The notes under the pieces are model-generated. The model was given only the letters and a program-made list of their open reading frames with translations. It was not told where the DNA came from and did no database searches. The translations under genes and the position numbers were made by a program. A stretch of 64,000 nucleotides of DNA from Tyto alba (lineage: Eukaryota > Chordata > Aves > Strigiformes > Tytonidae), in the NCBI RefSeq assembly GCF_018691265.1, contig NW_024881327.1, positions 21,569,936 through 21,633,935 on the forward strand, given 5' to 3'. Shown in pieces: positions 34,273 to 46,960 of this stretch. The first letter of the stretch is position 1. Each line of letters starts with the position of its first letter.

Positions 34273-37200
34273 AAGGTAGAGGTTAGTTTCCATTTAAGCA
34301 CAACTTAATAAGTAATGATGAATGGTGGAAAGAACTAGTGGAAAATCTTACTGGCATTCTAGTGTGCTGAACATAGTACATAAACTCTCTCCAGTAGCTT
34401 TCTTTGGTTTGCTTTGCACTATGTGGTTAATTTCAGAATCTCGAAATTCAAAGAGCAGACAATTAGAAAATATAAATGTCTTATGTCATAGCCTGATAAT
34501 ATTGCCTATTTTTACAGTGTTTGATTAAAGGTTGAAAAAATTATTTATCAGCTACTTTTGTGTTCTTGTGAATCATAATATAAATGAAGCATATAGTGTA
34601 AATAGAATACACGTCAACAAGCTACATAATCACAGTTTGGATTTGTTCTAATATCTGGATTAAATCTCAGAGCAGCATTAAATTCTACATTAAATGTGAA
34701 TTTCTCACATTCTTTGCTCTTCTAGCTGTGGGATGAGAAGTTAGGCTTAAAATCAAATACTTTCTCCCTGTTTCTCTTAGTGGAATTTAGTGCTCAGTCA
34801 TTTATGTATGGAAAATTTGAGAGCAAGAACAATGACTTCTAATGTACTCTTTTGTCAATGAATTAAAGAACATTTAATGAAAGTCTCTGTATCATTTGTC
34901 TACCTGTCATGTTAAACCACTATAATATTTTCTCTTGGTGACTACAAAATTGAAAATTATGGAGCATGCTCTACAGCTAAGTAATTTTAAACCAAAAAAA
35001 ATTTTCCAACATCTTATTTCATAGATGGAATTTATAAAAGTAATGGGGTGGATTATGAATCCCAAAGTAGTTGCTTTCTACCATTACCACATTAGAGATT
35101 TTAGAATTTCTAGTGTGTCTTGCTGCAAGCCTGACTTCATGGAAGTTACCAATGTGAAAAATTTCTGTCATCAATTTTATGGGTTTTTTCCTCTTCCTTA
35201 AAGGTGATTTTTGCTGCCTAACCTACAGCTGCATAATTACTCGAGTTCATCTGTTCTTGTTTGTTTGGGGTTTTTTCCCTCTGTGGAAATCTGAGATTAC
35301 ATATGAGTGGGTTCCAAAGTATTGGCTGACATTTTTGTGAAGAAAAAGACAGTAATATTTTACTTCTTCCTCTTCTGTAGCTGTGAATAGAGACATATCC
35401 GAATGTTTCCCCTTTTCTTTAAACTTCTCCAATATACTTTGTTCTCTCTGTTTATGCAGCTCAACAGTTAGGATTATAATGATGGCTGGATTATTTGGCA
35501 TTTTAATTAAATAGTGAATGCGACTCTTTCCTGACTAAGAATCTTTCAAGTTTCACGTTCACTTACATCAGCAGGTGTGGTAGTTATGCTGACAAAACAG
35601 AATTGTTCATTTTGACAACTTTCTTACAGGCTTTGCAGTACTTCTGATGTGTCACATCCATTTTTATCAAATGAATGTAACTTAATACACAGAAGGATAA
35701 AGACTGTTCCAAAGGTAACAAATGTCCACGTGCAATGTGTATCCATGAAGAGATGCCCCTATTAGAAGCAGACATTCTTTTGATTCTCATGAGCAGCAAA
35801 GTGCTAATAAATGATGTTTATACAAAAGATCTTGAGTAATGAAGAGAGGCATGCATATGTCCAAACTGACAGTTACTCAGAAATCAAATGCATTTCAGAA
35901 GCATTATTTTGATCATATCTGGACAGTTTTAAGAAGAGTCCTGAATTTTTGCAGCCTCTGTCTTGCAACCAGCATATCTAATTTACATGTGACAATTCCT
36001 TGTTAGGAAAATCTTTTCTCATTTCTGGTCAACAGAGAAACTTTAGGCTATATGTAAAAAACTGAGAAAACTTTATAGGGCCTGAAAAATCAGGCAAAAC
36101 TAAACTAACTGATCATTTACAGCATGACTGAAGTCTGTAATGGAAAAGTGGTAAAGATTTAAAATAAATATATAACATACAATACTATCAAAGAGGAAGG
36201 GGCACTGTTTAGTATGGCATGTAAAGAAATGACTGAAATTAATGTGATGCATTACCAGTGGTGGTGGGTAGTATTAATGCTCTGGACAAGGAAAAAGCAG
36301 AGTGGAAGAGAGAAAAATTGATAGATCAGCACTAATTACACTTTTCACAATTATTTGACAACTTATTTTTTTAGGATTTACATAAGTCTTCAGTGAGAAT
36401 CTGGATAAGAAGAAAATAGTGATCTTAAATGTCACTGGTAGAAAAATGTTTGTATGAAGGAAGGCTGTTAATTACATTGGCATGTGACAACAATGAGGCA
36501 TATGAGAACTTGTTCATTCAAATGAAGACCAAAATATTGATAGCAACAGTGTGTCAGTAAAAGAGTTTAAATTGCTATCAGATATTAAAAAGAACTAAGA
36601 TAATGTAGATTCAAATTATTAGTCTTTTATATAACTTGACAGACCTCATGCACTTACTGAATCCTCAAGCATCCTAACAATTAGTCCCTGCAACTTAATT
36701 TCTTGCTGCTTATCCCCATGCAAACATCAGAGACAGAAATCAGAATAAATGTTTAAAATTTCTGTTATTCCTTAAATAATAGCCTTCATGTCCTCTTTAA
36801 TTGAACTCCAAAGATCACTACTAACATGCACACAGATTTGTCATCATATCCTGCTGTAATTTCCCAAATCTTGTGGAAATAAGCTATGCATTTATCAACC
36901 TCTCCATGTAGAATGTCTCCTTAAACCTAAAGTCAATATCTTCAACTGTCTCTAAGGTATAGGAATTGCTTATAGAAAACTTAGAGTACCTTATATTACA
37001 GAATTTACAAGATCTCAGTCAAAAAAAATGACCATGATCCTGGCAACATTTGTTCATTGAGCTTAAGAAAGTTGTGCATGCAACCATAATTTAAAGATAT
37101 GGGGAATATAGTAATTATTGCATGAAAAATCTCTGATTATTTTTCAGCTATTTTTTTCAGTTCATCACAGAAAAAAGAAAAACATTTTCAGATGTAAATC

Positions 37201-40200
37201 TGTGTTTCTTCAATAGTGAACCAAATAAATTCAACCCCCAAATCCTTGTAAAGGGACAGTCCTAATAACTCTCTAGTACTAATGAAAGGGGTAAGCTAGG
37301 CACTCTTTCAACAATGTTTCCTGAAAGGCTTTGCTTGCACAGCATCGTCCTGGAAACATATTAATATAAAAGTTACACTGATATTTTAGTTGTTTGGCTG
37401 ATATTATTATAGTACATTCAGTGAATAGGAAGTTTAGCTAAGAGTGACAAATGCTGTACCTGAGGGAAGATTTAAAATAAAGGATGAAAACTATAAACCT
37501 GATACTGAAATCATTGGTGTTTACATGTGAAAAACTAGTATTCGAGTTCCGAGTGCTCTGAGGCCACAGGTCCCTCATGCTGTATACTTGAGGACAGACC
37601 ATCAAATCTTTTAGTAGCAAAATCCAAGCAGAAGGCTAAAATAGCCCAAATAATAAGTACAGTTTTTAAAAAAGAAATATGTTAAAGAAGTTCATGGCAG
37701 GAAGGCTAGATTTTCAGAACTTTATTGTTATTCTATGTCAGAGCAATTTAGAGGAGCCTTGAAGCTATTTGAACTCTATGCATTATATGGAAGATTTTCA
37801 CAGCACAGTACTGTGATGATGGGAGTGCACATGAGGAGTTTAAGGAAATTCTGTTGTTTCTCTTGCCATGTCTCAGGCTTGATTATAGGGGTGAGTTCAA
37901 CAAAAGTGCTCACAGATGGTTGGTTTCTGCACAGTGAACACTGGTCAAATCAATACTAAAACTTGCATGTCAGATGACGAATTCAAAGAGGACCAGAAGA
38001 AGCATTCATCCTTGGCCTATGTTAGAAATCTAAAACGTGATGATAAGCTGGTACTATTAAACAAAATTGAGCTTTAGTTTCATAAAATATATCATGTGTC
38101 ACTGGATCTGTTCTAGAGTGCTGCTTCTGCAAGATCTTCATTGAAGTACTGGAAGTGGTATTACCAATAGGAAGATAAATTTCTTGTCAGATGGAAAATA
38201 AACAGACATAAAATGAAACATATTATTTATCACATCCAATAACATGACTGTCCTGTGAAATGATAAGTAAAATAAACTGAAAACTATGAGAAGTCATGCA
38301 TAGTCTTTTTTTACTGATACACTGGACTGTAAGGAAGCAGAGGAGCTACAGACCCCACAGACAGGCTTTTCACATATTCAAATTAAATCTAGTTAAGTTA
38401 CTTGTACTTTTATCCTCTTAATTTGGAGCTCAATAAAAAAATTGTCCATGTTTTTAAAACCAAGTGCAATATAAAAAGAAAATTGCATAATTTTGTCAGC
38501 ATATTTAATCCAGAATTGAACTATGGATGATGATTTTACTAAAAGTATGAGACATTTTTAGCTTCCTAACGTAGTGCTTTTGCAGAAAAAAAAGACACTG
38601 CTTTTAGTCTAATATGAAGTCTGAAACTAACATTTATACAAGAACACTTGCACTATAGTTGTAGATATGACTGATGATGAAAGTCTTTCCTAAACTCTCA
38701 TGCTGATCAAAGGGATTGGTGTAATGCACATCTGCTCTCTAAAATCTAAAATATTTGTAGTCATCTTATGGAAAAACATAATGATTAATCTGTGGATAAG
38801 TAGGAAAGGCTAAAATAGCTTATTACAATTTCAGTCCAATTCTACAGAAATTGTATCTCCTATATATTACCTAAAGCAGATTTTAATAAGTGGTTTGGAA
38901 AATTACATTCTGAAGTATTCTATTTTGATTTATTATCTCTAATGCTGGTTTAGGTAGCACATACAATGCTCCAGAAGATTAAAATTGATAAAAACTGTAG
39001 TCAGGAACCAGCTATGGACTTTAGCCATTAAATAGATTCTTAGATTAACAGAAATAGTGTGAAAGTGAAAATTTACAGGCCTTGCACATTAAACCTCTGT
39101 GTGCCCTTTATAAATATTTTATGTGCTGAAGAAAACTTAGAAAAACCCAAATCAACAGGAATTTCATGAATGTTCTAGAAATGAGTTAAACTTCTTATTA
39201 GTCAAGTATCATTGCTTCCTCATCTATTTATGCACGAGCCTTTCTCTAAGAAAAAGGGCAAATTCCATCATGAATCCTGATACAAAACTGCTTGCTTCTA
39301 CATTCAATCAAATTAAAATTTGAAAAATGTTGCAAGAATGTTTTATCAGGCTAGCTCTAAAAGGAATACTGATTTGTCTTTGAGATCGCATAGCAAGATT
39401 ATGTTTTAGGAAATGCATTGATACTCCTAATTATCCATGGTATTCTGTCCCATCAAGTAGAGCCTTTGCTTTGCCTACTGCCAGTTTCAACAGGCAAAAT
39501 GTAATACTTTGAAAGAAGGGTAACATGATTATGAGGAGGAAATTAATAGCTGAATAAACTGAAGTTAATTTCATGGCAGGATACTATAAGAACAATCTAT
39601 TTTTATTCAAAAGTTCCACCTTCTGAAATGGAGGGAATTACAGGGGGAAAATAGAAAACTTTAAAGAGGTCTTTACACAGCATAGAAAATCATTCCAGCA
39701 GCAGTTCAGTGGGCAGAGTTAGAAGTCTGTCAGCATTTCCATTATAAACTTATATTTTCTGGGGTTTATAACTTAGCTGTAAAATTCACTCCAGACTGGA
39801 ACTTGGCATGAAAGTTCTCACAATCAAGTATTGTATTCTTAATATACTTACATAGGGAATATACTTTGAAGAGAACTTGCAGTGTACTAAAAGGATTCTA
39901 AGACTTCTTTTTAAAAAAAGTTAACTCAAGACCATCTTAACAGTGAAAAAAAAAACACCCTAAAACCTGAAAAATACTTGAAAACTAAAATCAGTGTTTA
40001 CAGGAGGGGAGATATGAAAGCTCAAACCCTTCCATTTGTGCAACAAGTTTACAATAGTACAAGAAGAAGCAAAATTTTTGATGTGTTATAGTGATGTCTT
40101 GTAACTCAAATCCAACTTTATCTACCATTCACTCTAGAGCAAAGCAGCTGTTACGAGTGTGAATCTGAGAGAGGACTGAAAATTAAAAGAAGGGAAGACA

Positions 40201-42328
40201 TTAAAAAAGCAACACCTTTTGAAAAGGTTCCTTCAGGATTTGTTCAGAATGCTACTTATTCCTCATTTAAATGGTGTTGTCCTGTCTTGGTTGAGATGGT
40301 CACAGCACAAACTGGAACAACTTCCACCTTCACATAACCTTTTGATGTTGATTCTTGTGTCATTTGTATGCTGAACAGCCTTTTTCAACCTCCCCATTAG
40401 GTCTTGGTCCTCATTAAGTCTGGGTTGCAGTGGCCAGCCTGTATGTGAACTCTTACCATATAGCAAGTCCAATTGTGTTTGGACATCTATAGCTTTCTCA
40501 TGCGAAAGACTGGTCCCCAAAATGTAAAACATCAGATAACTACATTAAAAAAAAAAAAATGGTGAAAGAGTATTTTGGAAAAAAGTTATTAGTAAAAAAA
40601 ACCCCAAAAACTTCAATGCAATATGCAGTCAATCTCACCTGAAAACTTGGAGGTATTTAGCCTTATTGTCCTGTATGACTACATTATCTCCCTCAAAAAC
40701 TTAGTTAAAATTTTTTATTCTGTCTTTTGATTCTTATATTCTCCCTTTAGGAATGTGCTTTGTTTGAAACTTGAATGAAGAACCAGGGTATCTATTTAGT
40801 TATGTTATTTAGGACAACATTGGACAGCCAGTGATCTTCTGAGCTTGAAAGAAGTTCTGTGATTTCAGAAACTGTCTTGTTCCTCACAAATCAAACCTAA
40901 GTCTTGTCAACATTTTCCAGGAAAAAAACAGGAGCAATTCAAAAATAACAAATAGAATATGCCACGTACCCATGCTGGTGAGATTGATTTGTGTCACTCT
41001 CACCAAGCTGATGAGAGAAACAGAGCATGGGTCAATTGCCTGCTTACAAGACTATTAGTTGTAAAACAAAGTAGAAAAGATTACTGAAATTGTCTAGTAA
41101 CATTTAAAATATTTGGGGTATAATCACATCTGACTAACAGCTTCAAAATATAATATGATACAATTCATTATTGTTTAGTTTATATTGAAAGGAAGCACGG
41201 AAAACTTGTTCATTCAATTAAAAATTAAAAGACTGAATCAAAACGTAGAATCCAAGATCCTTGAAGCTTACATATTAGGCTAGAAACCCTAGCTTAAACT
41301 CATGTTTAAATAAGAATTAAAGTTCATAGTCTAGGTACATTTGTAATCATTCTAATCATAAGGATTAAGATTTTCTTTTTCATGGCTTTTTTGTTCTATG
41401 GCCATTCTGTGTCTTCATAAGTGGGAGTCCTCTCTCATGAACCAAAAATTCTTTATTGTTTTCCTCACTTATTTTGAGTCCAGTAGGTTTGTAGACTTGA
41501 CGTTTCCAATCATTGACAACCGCTCATTTCATGATAATACTGTAGTGTTCCATACTAATAAAAGCACACTAAGAGTTAAGATTTTTCTTAATTGAGCTTT
41601 GTTGCATACATCTTTCATGTTTAGGGACACTAAAACCAAAAAACTGTAAGTCTATTAAAACCACTTATTTTGAATAAGGGACTTCTGAAGTTTGAAGAGC
41701 AGTGTTAATTATTTCTTCTGATAACAAAATTTCTTCTTACTTTTAAAAATAAAATCCCATAGATTAATTAATTTTCTTCTCGAGGAAACTGGATGAATGA
41801 TTTCATAATAAAATTGCACTATTATAAGTTAATGTCAATCATAGCTTGAAATAAAATACTAATGAAAAAATTAGAACCTGTTGCACATATTTATACCATT
41901 TTTCTATGAAATAATTAGAAGGGTGAGTAATGAAAATGCTGCAGTTAAGGATGAAATAAGATTTTATTATGAAAGATTCCCATAATTTATAGAAAAAAAA
42001 GTAAAAGTAACAAGAAAGAAAAAGAACATAAATCATTTACATTACTTTCTGTCACCTTAAACTGAACAGATGTTAGCTCATTCTGGAGTTAAGCTACGAT
42101 TAAGTATTTGCAGGACTATTCATATTCCATAAATTACGTACAGGAAATTAAATTATTTTTTAAGTGGCAAAACTATCTGCACCACAACTACTTTGTTTGT
42201 TGGTGGGTTCATCAAAGGTTTAAAACAAAAAAAGCAAGTTTCAATTTAGTGTTTAAATTCAAGGGTATCATGAGTCATAATGTATCTAATCACTGTCATA
42301 TAATGTATACTGTAACATATTTATGGTG
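34273..42328. other. 8 kb of AT-rich non-coding DNA, no gene seen
   Basis: I could name no gene and no transposon here. Frames of 60-89 codons occur at 34322-34528, 35247-35501, 35584-35799, 37438-37620, 37735-37959, 40263-40532, 41398-41595, 41839-42036 and 42108-42347. The 89-codon minus-strand frame at 40263-40532 has a more protein-like composition than most and contains a donor-like ATG|GTAAGAG in its minus-strand sequence near 40460, but it matches nothing I know. An A-rich stretch lies at 40545-40559. Confidence 0.45.
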
Positions 42329-42333
42329 TGGAG
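42329..42333. repeat. Target site duplication TGGAG, left
   Basis: TGGAG directly precedes the LTR start TGTCCTGG and is repeated at 43386-43390. Confidence 0.85.
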
Positions 42334-42797
42334 TGTCCTGGGTTTGAGTGAGTGGTGGGGTTTTTTGGTAGCAGGGGAGGGGACTATAGGGGTGGCTGCC
42401 TGTGAGAAGCTTCTTGAAGCTCTCCCAGCTCCAAGTCAACTCCGCCTCTGCACCAAAACTGAGCCAATCAGCTGTGCCTCTGTGATAACGCATTTAAGAA
42501 GGAATGTGGTGAGGAAGAATCAGATTTGTGAGGAGTTGTGGCAGCTGCATGAACACCCAGGTCAGTGGAGGAACAGAGGAAGAAGGGAGGGGGGAGGTGT
42601 GCCGGAGCAGAGACCCCCCTGTATCCTGTGGTGAGACTGCAGGGCAGCCCCCCCCGCCACCCATGAAGATCTGCAGTGGAGCAGACATTGATTTATGGCC
42701 TGTGTTTCTCACCTGGATGGTTAAGGTGCTGTGCCCAAAGAAGACCGGGGTCTTGTGGGAAAAGGTAGTCCCACTGGGAGGATTGCAGCATGCGGGG

Positions 42798-42934
42798 GTG
42801 TCCCACGCCAGAGCAGCTCGGGAAGGGCTGCAGCCCATGGGAGGGACTCCAGTTGGAGAAAGTTGGTGACCCACAATGGAGCAGTGTGGGGAACGCTGCG
42901 GCCCATAGGAGGGACTCATGGTGGAGAAAGTTTG
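42798..42934 (+). repeat. Two 68-69-bp tandem units in LTR copy 3
   Basis: Unit 1 (42798-42865) and unit 2 (42866-42934) share CCCAC, GAGCAG, GGCCC/AGCCC, GGAGGGACTC and GGAGAAAGTT in the same order. They correspond to 6875-7012 in copy 1. Confidence 0.8.
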
Positions 42935-43193
42935 TGGAGGACTCTCCTGTGAGAGGGGGACCACGATATAGCAGGGAGAGAAGTTCCAGAAGCTCCCCTC
43001 ACCAAAGATGGAAGAAGCGGCAGCAGCACTGACTGCACCCCCCATTCCCTGCCTCTGCGCGGCTGTGGGAAGGAGGTAGAGATATTGGGAACAGAGTTGA
43101 GCCTGGGAAGAAGGGAGGGGTGGGGGGAAGGTGTTCTCAAGATGTGGCAGTGATTCCCACTGTCCTACTTTGTTACGTGGTGTTAGTGTCTGC

Positions 43194-43199
43194 AATAAA
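43194..43199 (+). terminator. LTR polyadenylation signal AATAAA
   Basis: Located at the same relative position as 7269-7274 in copy 1 and followed by a T-rich stretch. Confidence 0.6.
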
Positions 43200-43385
43200 T
43201 ATATGTTCTTTTTTTCCTTCCCCTAATGAGTCTGCCTTTGCCCATGACCATAATGGGTGATCTGCCCCTCCCAGTCCTATCTTGAATCCCAAGCCTGGCT
43301 CATTTTTCCCTTCTCATTGCCAGAAGAGAAGGTGGAGTGAGTGGCTGTGTGGTGTTTGGCTGCTGACCAGGCTCAAAACACGACA

Positions 43386-43390
43386 TGGAG
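43386..43390. repeat. Target site duplication TGGAG, right
   Basis: Exact repeat of 42329-42333. Confidence 0.85.
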
Positions 43391-44387
43391 AAACATCAAG
43401 CTGTAGCTGTCTTGTGTGAAACCAGGGGGGAATATTATTTTTTTGCCATGAATTTTATTTACTGCATGAATTAAAGAATTTACTATTGAAAATAAATTCA
43501 GTTGAATTGAGTTCTATGGAGAAGTTACTTGTTTACTCTTTTGAAATGATGAGAAGATCCAGGGAGTATAAAATGATCACCCCATTATCTCGTTTAAAAA
43601 ATTATTTGTGCTGCTGGAGGAAATATAGAAATTGAGACCTTAAATGTGAGCAAAATTCTAAATCAAACAAAAATATATCTTGCAAATCTGAAGTAAACTT
43701 TTGATATATTCCTTTATCTAAATGTGTTTGCATCTCATCACTGGCTGATTTTTGTGAAGGTGAAAGGATACTGATAGGATCATATTGCAGCGCAAAACAG
43801 ATAGCCACCTTATCTTCAGAGAATTAACCTGAAGTGAACCTGAATATTTTCGATACTCAAAAGATTTTTCCTCCAATACAGAAATTTACTGGAAAAAAAT
43901 ATTTTTTTCTTTTACTGTTTTGTTTTCCAGTTCATATAATTCACTAATATAAAAATGGTTTCCTAATGATTCTCTGTTAGCCAGAAATTAGCTAAAACGT
44001 TAGCCATAAGCTCAGTATAAAAGATATTAAATAGTACAGTAAAATAAGAATGAAGTTCTAACTTAAGTAAATTAAACTAATTTTTTAAATTGCAGCATCA
44101 TATGACTAAGTACTACAGTTTTTATAATATTATAATAGTGTAAGGAGCAATAAATCTTATAATTAATTTGATTTGGGTGTCCATTTTATTCATGCTGGAA
44201 CTGAACCTTAATGAACCTTGAGTGCGCTGTCGGATTTTCATGGTCAGTGACATTTTGACCCTTCCATAAAACTTTGCATCACATTTTCTGAAACAAGTAG
44301 CTGATGCTACTCATGGAAGTTTTAAAAAATATCTTAAAAAGAGATATTGAACAATTTCTTACACCATGAATACAAAAAGATGTTTAC

Positions 44388-44390
<3 letters not shown>
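43391..44390. other. AT-rich non-coding DNA, nothing identified
   Basis: One 68-codon minus-strand frame (43602-43808) without a recognisable domain. No repeat named. Confidence 0.5.

Positions 44391-44441
<51 letters not shown>
44391..44441. repeat. A51 tract
   Basis: Fifty-one consecutive A residues, the longest homopolymer in the window. I see no retrogene body on either side and no matching target duplication. Confidence 0.95.
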
Positions 44442-44443
<2 letters not shown>

Positions 44444-46155
44444 ACAAAACCCCAAGGCCTTTTAATAAAGAAACAAGAAACTGGAGTTCACTTTAAGTTC
44501 TTAAGTTATGTCTAAACATAAAAATGGAAATATTGATACCATGACAACACAGATAAGTTTTTTGCTTTGCAGAAACCACATTTATTTTTAGGTGGCATGA
44601 ATCAAATCTATGCTGAGAGGCCAATTTTAAAAAGAAAAGAAGAATTGGCAATGAGAGTTTTTCACCAATTTGGCTGAACTGAGCCTATCCAGAGTTCCAT
44701 CCTAGCAGAGTGCCTAACTGTGAGAACTGTTCAAACTATAATTGTCCTTGGCTTGCCAAAAGGGGATTATGAGCTGAAGTCAGTGTTACGGGAAATGTCA
44801 CCTACTCTTCTGAAAGACTAGTAATCAATCAAAAAAGGCCTCTTATTCGTCTAAAAAAATGGCTGTACCATAGCTGGTATTCTTTATTTAAGAAGCTAAG
44901 TAAATAACATATGAAATATTTCACTGTAGTTATTTTATTTTAATTTCTGCTGGGTTATCTTGTAAAAAAAGGGAATGTAATGAACTGCCTTTCAGTTTGT
45001 GCTCACAAAGAAAGGGGCATGAAAGCCGGCTAGAGGAAACTGACTGATAATTGATGAGGTTGTACCCAGTTTATTGTGACAGGGTTTGTAAATTAGTGTA
45101 GAAGGATTTTTTAAAAGAGGTTTTGGTTATTTCTTTAGTCATTTTGTTCCAAAAGAACAAAGCAGTAACAAAGCAGAACTAGGAAAAATACTCATTCTCA
45201 AATCCTGTATTAATACACTGTGTTTTAAACTAATGAAGCAAACCTATAAAACAAGTATAGCGGGCATGCTTTGTGTCTGCTTATTTGCTCTTCTCTAGTC
45301 TTAATCATCTCTCAGGAGACATGGGCAATAAATACTGTCTGTGATGAGAACATTTTATCACACCATTGAAAGAAAGTTATCTCCCCCTGGGACACTCCCT
45401 GCCTTATGGGTATTTATGAGCGTGGTGATAATGTCACTTCTTCTAGCAAAATTACAATTAATTATGTATAGTTGTTTGTTATTCTAAAAAGACCAGGGAG
45501 ACTAAGATTTACATGATAATATATTTGCAAAAGCTGTTTTCTCTGTCTCCTCTAACACTAACATTCAGGGAACATTACAATGTCACAAACCATAAAGGTA
45601 ATAAAATTCACAAGTGAGAAAAAAATACACTTTACAATTTATGTTTTAATACTAATGTACATTGTGCACCTGAAGGTTTCCATTCAGAAAAGCATCCTTA
45701 ATTAGAAAAGACAGTCCAGCAAGTACTTAAGTTTTGCTGAAAAATATGAGGGTAGCACTCATGCTTATATGCATGCCTGAGCTGCAGACAGCAGTCAGGT
45801 CTTCAGCGTAACAGGCCAGGTGGTGCATTTCACATTGACTTGACCTTTCTTTTAATAGTTTTATTACAGAACCTAGAAGAATTGGAAAGCAGTATTTGTT
45901 GAAAATTTTTCTCCCTTTTTCTTCCTTTTGATGTTTTAAAGGCTTGATTCAAAGCTTGTTGAAGTCAATGGGAACTCACAGTGGGTAAGCTATTGAACAA
46001 GTTTTGGAAATGTTAAATGCCTTTGGCTCTTACAAGTGTTTGGGCGTCATGAGTATCTCTGAAAACTATTCAGATCGATGCAAGCCTGATCCTTGAATAT
46101 TATCAGAGCCACCATTTGTAATAATTAATGCAAGCACCTAGTAACAACCTTTGGT
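44442..46155. other. Non-coding DNA, possibly with conserved segments
   Basis: No open frame of note. The texture between about 44560 and 45700 is less simple than its surroundings, with motifs such as AATTAATTATG and CATAAAGGTAATAAAATT that resemble homeodomain-type sites. A repeat-like segment at 45941-45990 is listed separately. Confidence 0.35.
45941..45990. mobile_element. Possible relic of an ancient palindromic DNA transposon
   Basis: GGCTTGATTCAAAGCTTGTT followed by GAAGTCAATGGGAACTCACA matches a phrase common in old reptile and bird repeats, 'GATCCAAAGCCCATTGAAGTCAATGGGA'. Only one arm is recognisable. A possible second piece, AAGCCTGATCCTTGAAT, lies at about 46083. Confidence 0.4.
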
Positions 46156-46960
46156 TTATGTACAAACACTCCAGCGTACATCAACTGCACGCCTGCTGTA
46201 GTGTGCAACGCATAGACTCAAGCAATAGCTACTCTCACCATGAGCTATAACAACCCAGTTGAGGAATGGCCAAATCGTGAGCCCTCCTCCCAGGCTGTGA
46301 GCATTCCCAGCGTGCCTCACAAGCCTCTGCACTCCCCAACCCGCTTTCATCTTCCCTCACCTCAGGCTCCAGATGTGGGAGGCAGCACCACGATGGGAGT
46401 TCAAAGCAGCAGCCCACGAAACAGGCTCATCCAGGCTCCTCAACAGGGAGGCCCCGGCTGGCAGACAACCCCCCCCCCTCCCTTTTCCCCATTTGCAGTG
46501 CAGCACAGCAGCTTCTCCTCCGCATGCTGCCTTGATGGGCCAGGTGCAGCTGGCGGACAGATTGTGAGCCCTACCTTCAAGCTGCATCTGGTAGAGGAGA
46601 CGGTGGAAAGCCTGGGAGATCAAAGGATGCGAGGTGTGGTGGCAGGTCCTGGCTCTGAGCCTCGCCTGCTGCAGCTGCTTGCTGCCACAAGGCAAACAAG
46701 GCCATGTTTGGCTTTGGGGAAATAGGAGTCTACAGTGCCTCTGTGCTCAGGATCCCATACACACGATGGGTAAAGGTCTGCGAATAAGAACAGGAGGCAA
46801 CGTAAGGATGTGTGATGTCGACTAAGGGAGGTAGACGGCATCTATCAGGGGAAGAGTTCAGGAGCTGCAGCCCTGTACCTCTCCTTGGGCGGTAGGGTGG
46901 GAAGTACACTGCAAGGTGCAAGAAGCTCACTGGATTTGGGCATTCAGCCAATATAAACAC
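46156..46960. other. GC-rich island with overlapping open frames
   Basis: About 800 bp of clearly higher GC content than the surrounding DNA, with a C9 tract near 46469 and scattered CpG. Open frames occur on both strands. The longest plus-strand frame is 161 codons (46240-46725), starting at CTCACCATGA, which has A at -3 and so an acceptable Kozak context. Its product would be Pro/Ser/Gln-rich, with no signal peptide, membrane segment or domain that I recognise. Minus-strand frames of 112, 76 and 73 codons overlap it. It does not resemble the LTRs or CR1 in this window. An AATAAA lies downstream at 47050-47055. It could be an orphan CpG island, a promoter or first exon of a non-coding RNA, a decayed retrocopy, or an unnamed repeat. 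Confidence 0.35.

Larger units (their letters stand above)
42334..43385 (+). mobile_element. Solo LTR, endogenous retrovirus family A, copy 3
   Basis: A 1.05-kb LTR beginning TGTCCTGGGTTTGAGTGAG and ending GGCTCAAAACACGACA, flanked by a perfect 5-bp duplication TGGAG. It aligns by eye along its whole length with copies 1 and 2. CCAAT is at 42464-42468, a degraded TATA near 42492-42498 and AATAAA at 43194-43199. Two tandem units of 68 and 69 bp lie at 42798-42865 and 42866-42934. The perfect target duplication indicates that both ends are original. No internal retroviral genes adjoin it. The longest open frame of the whole window (233 codons, minus strand, 42494-43195) lies antisense in this LTR. 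It is Ser/Pro-rich, follows the GC-rich repeat units and is not considered a gene; matching shorter antisense frames exist in copies 1 and 2. Confidence 0.93.

Noticed and set aside
40263..40532. 89-codon minus-strand frame with an internal donor-like site
   Set aside because: Composition is protein-like, but there is no good acceptor, no homology that I recognise and no neighbouring exon.
42528..42869. Sense-strand open frames of 73-113 codons inside the 42.3-kb LTR
   Set aside because: They lie in the R region and tandem units of an LTR, overlap each other in different frames, and resemble no retroviral or host protein.
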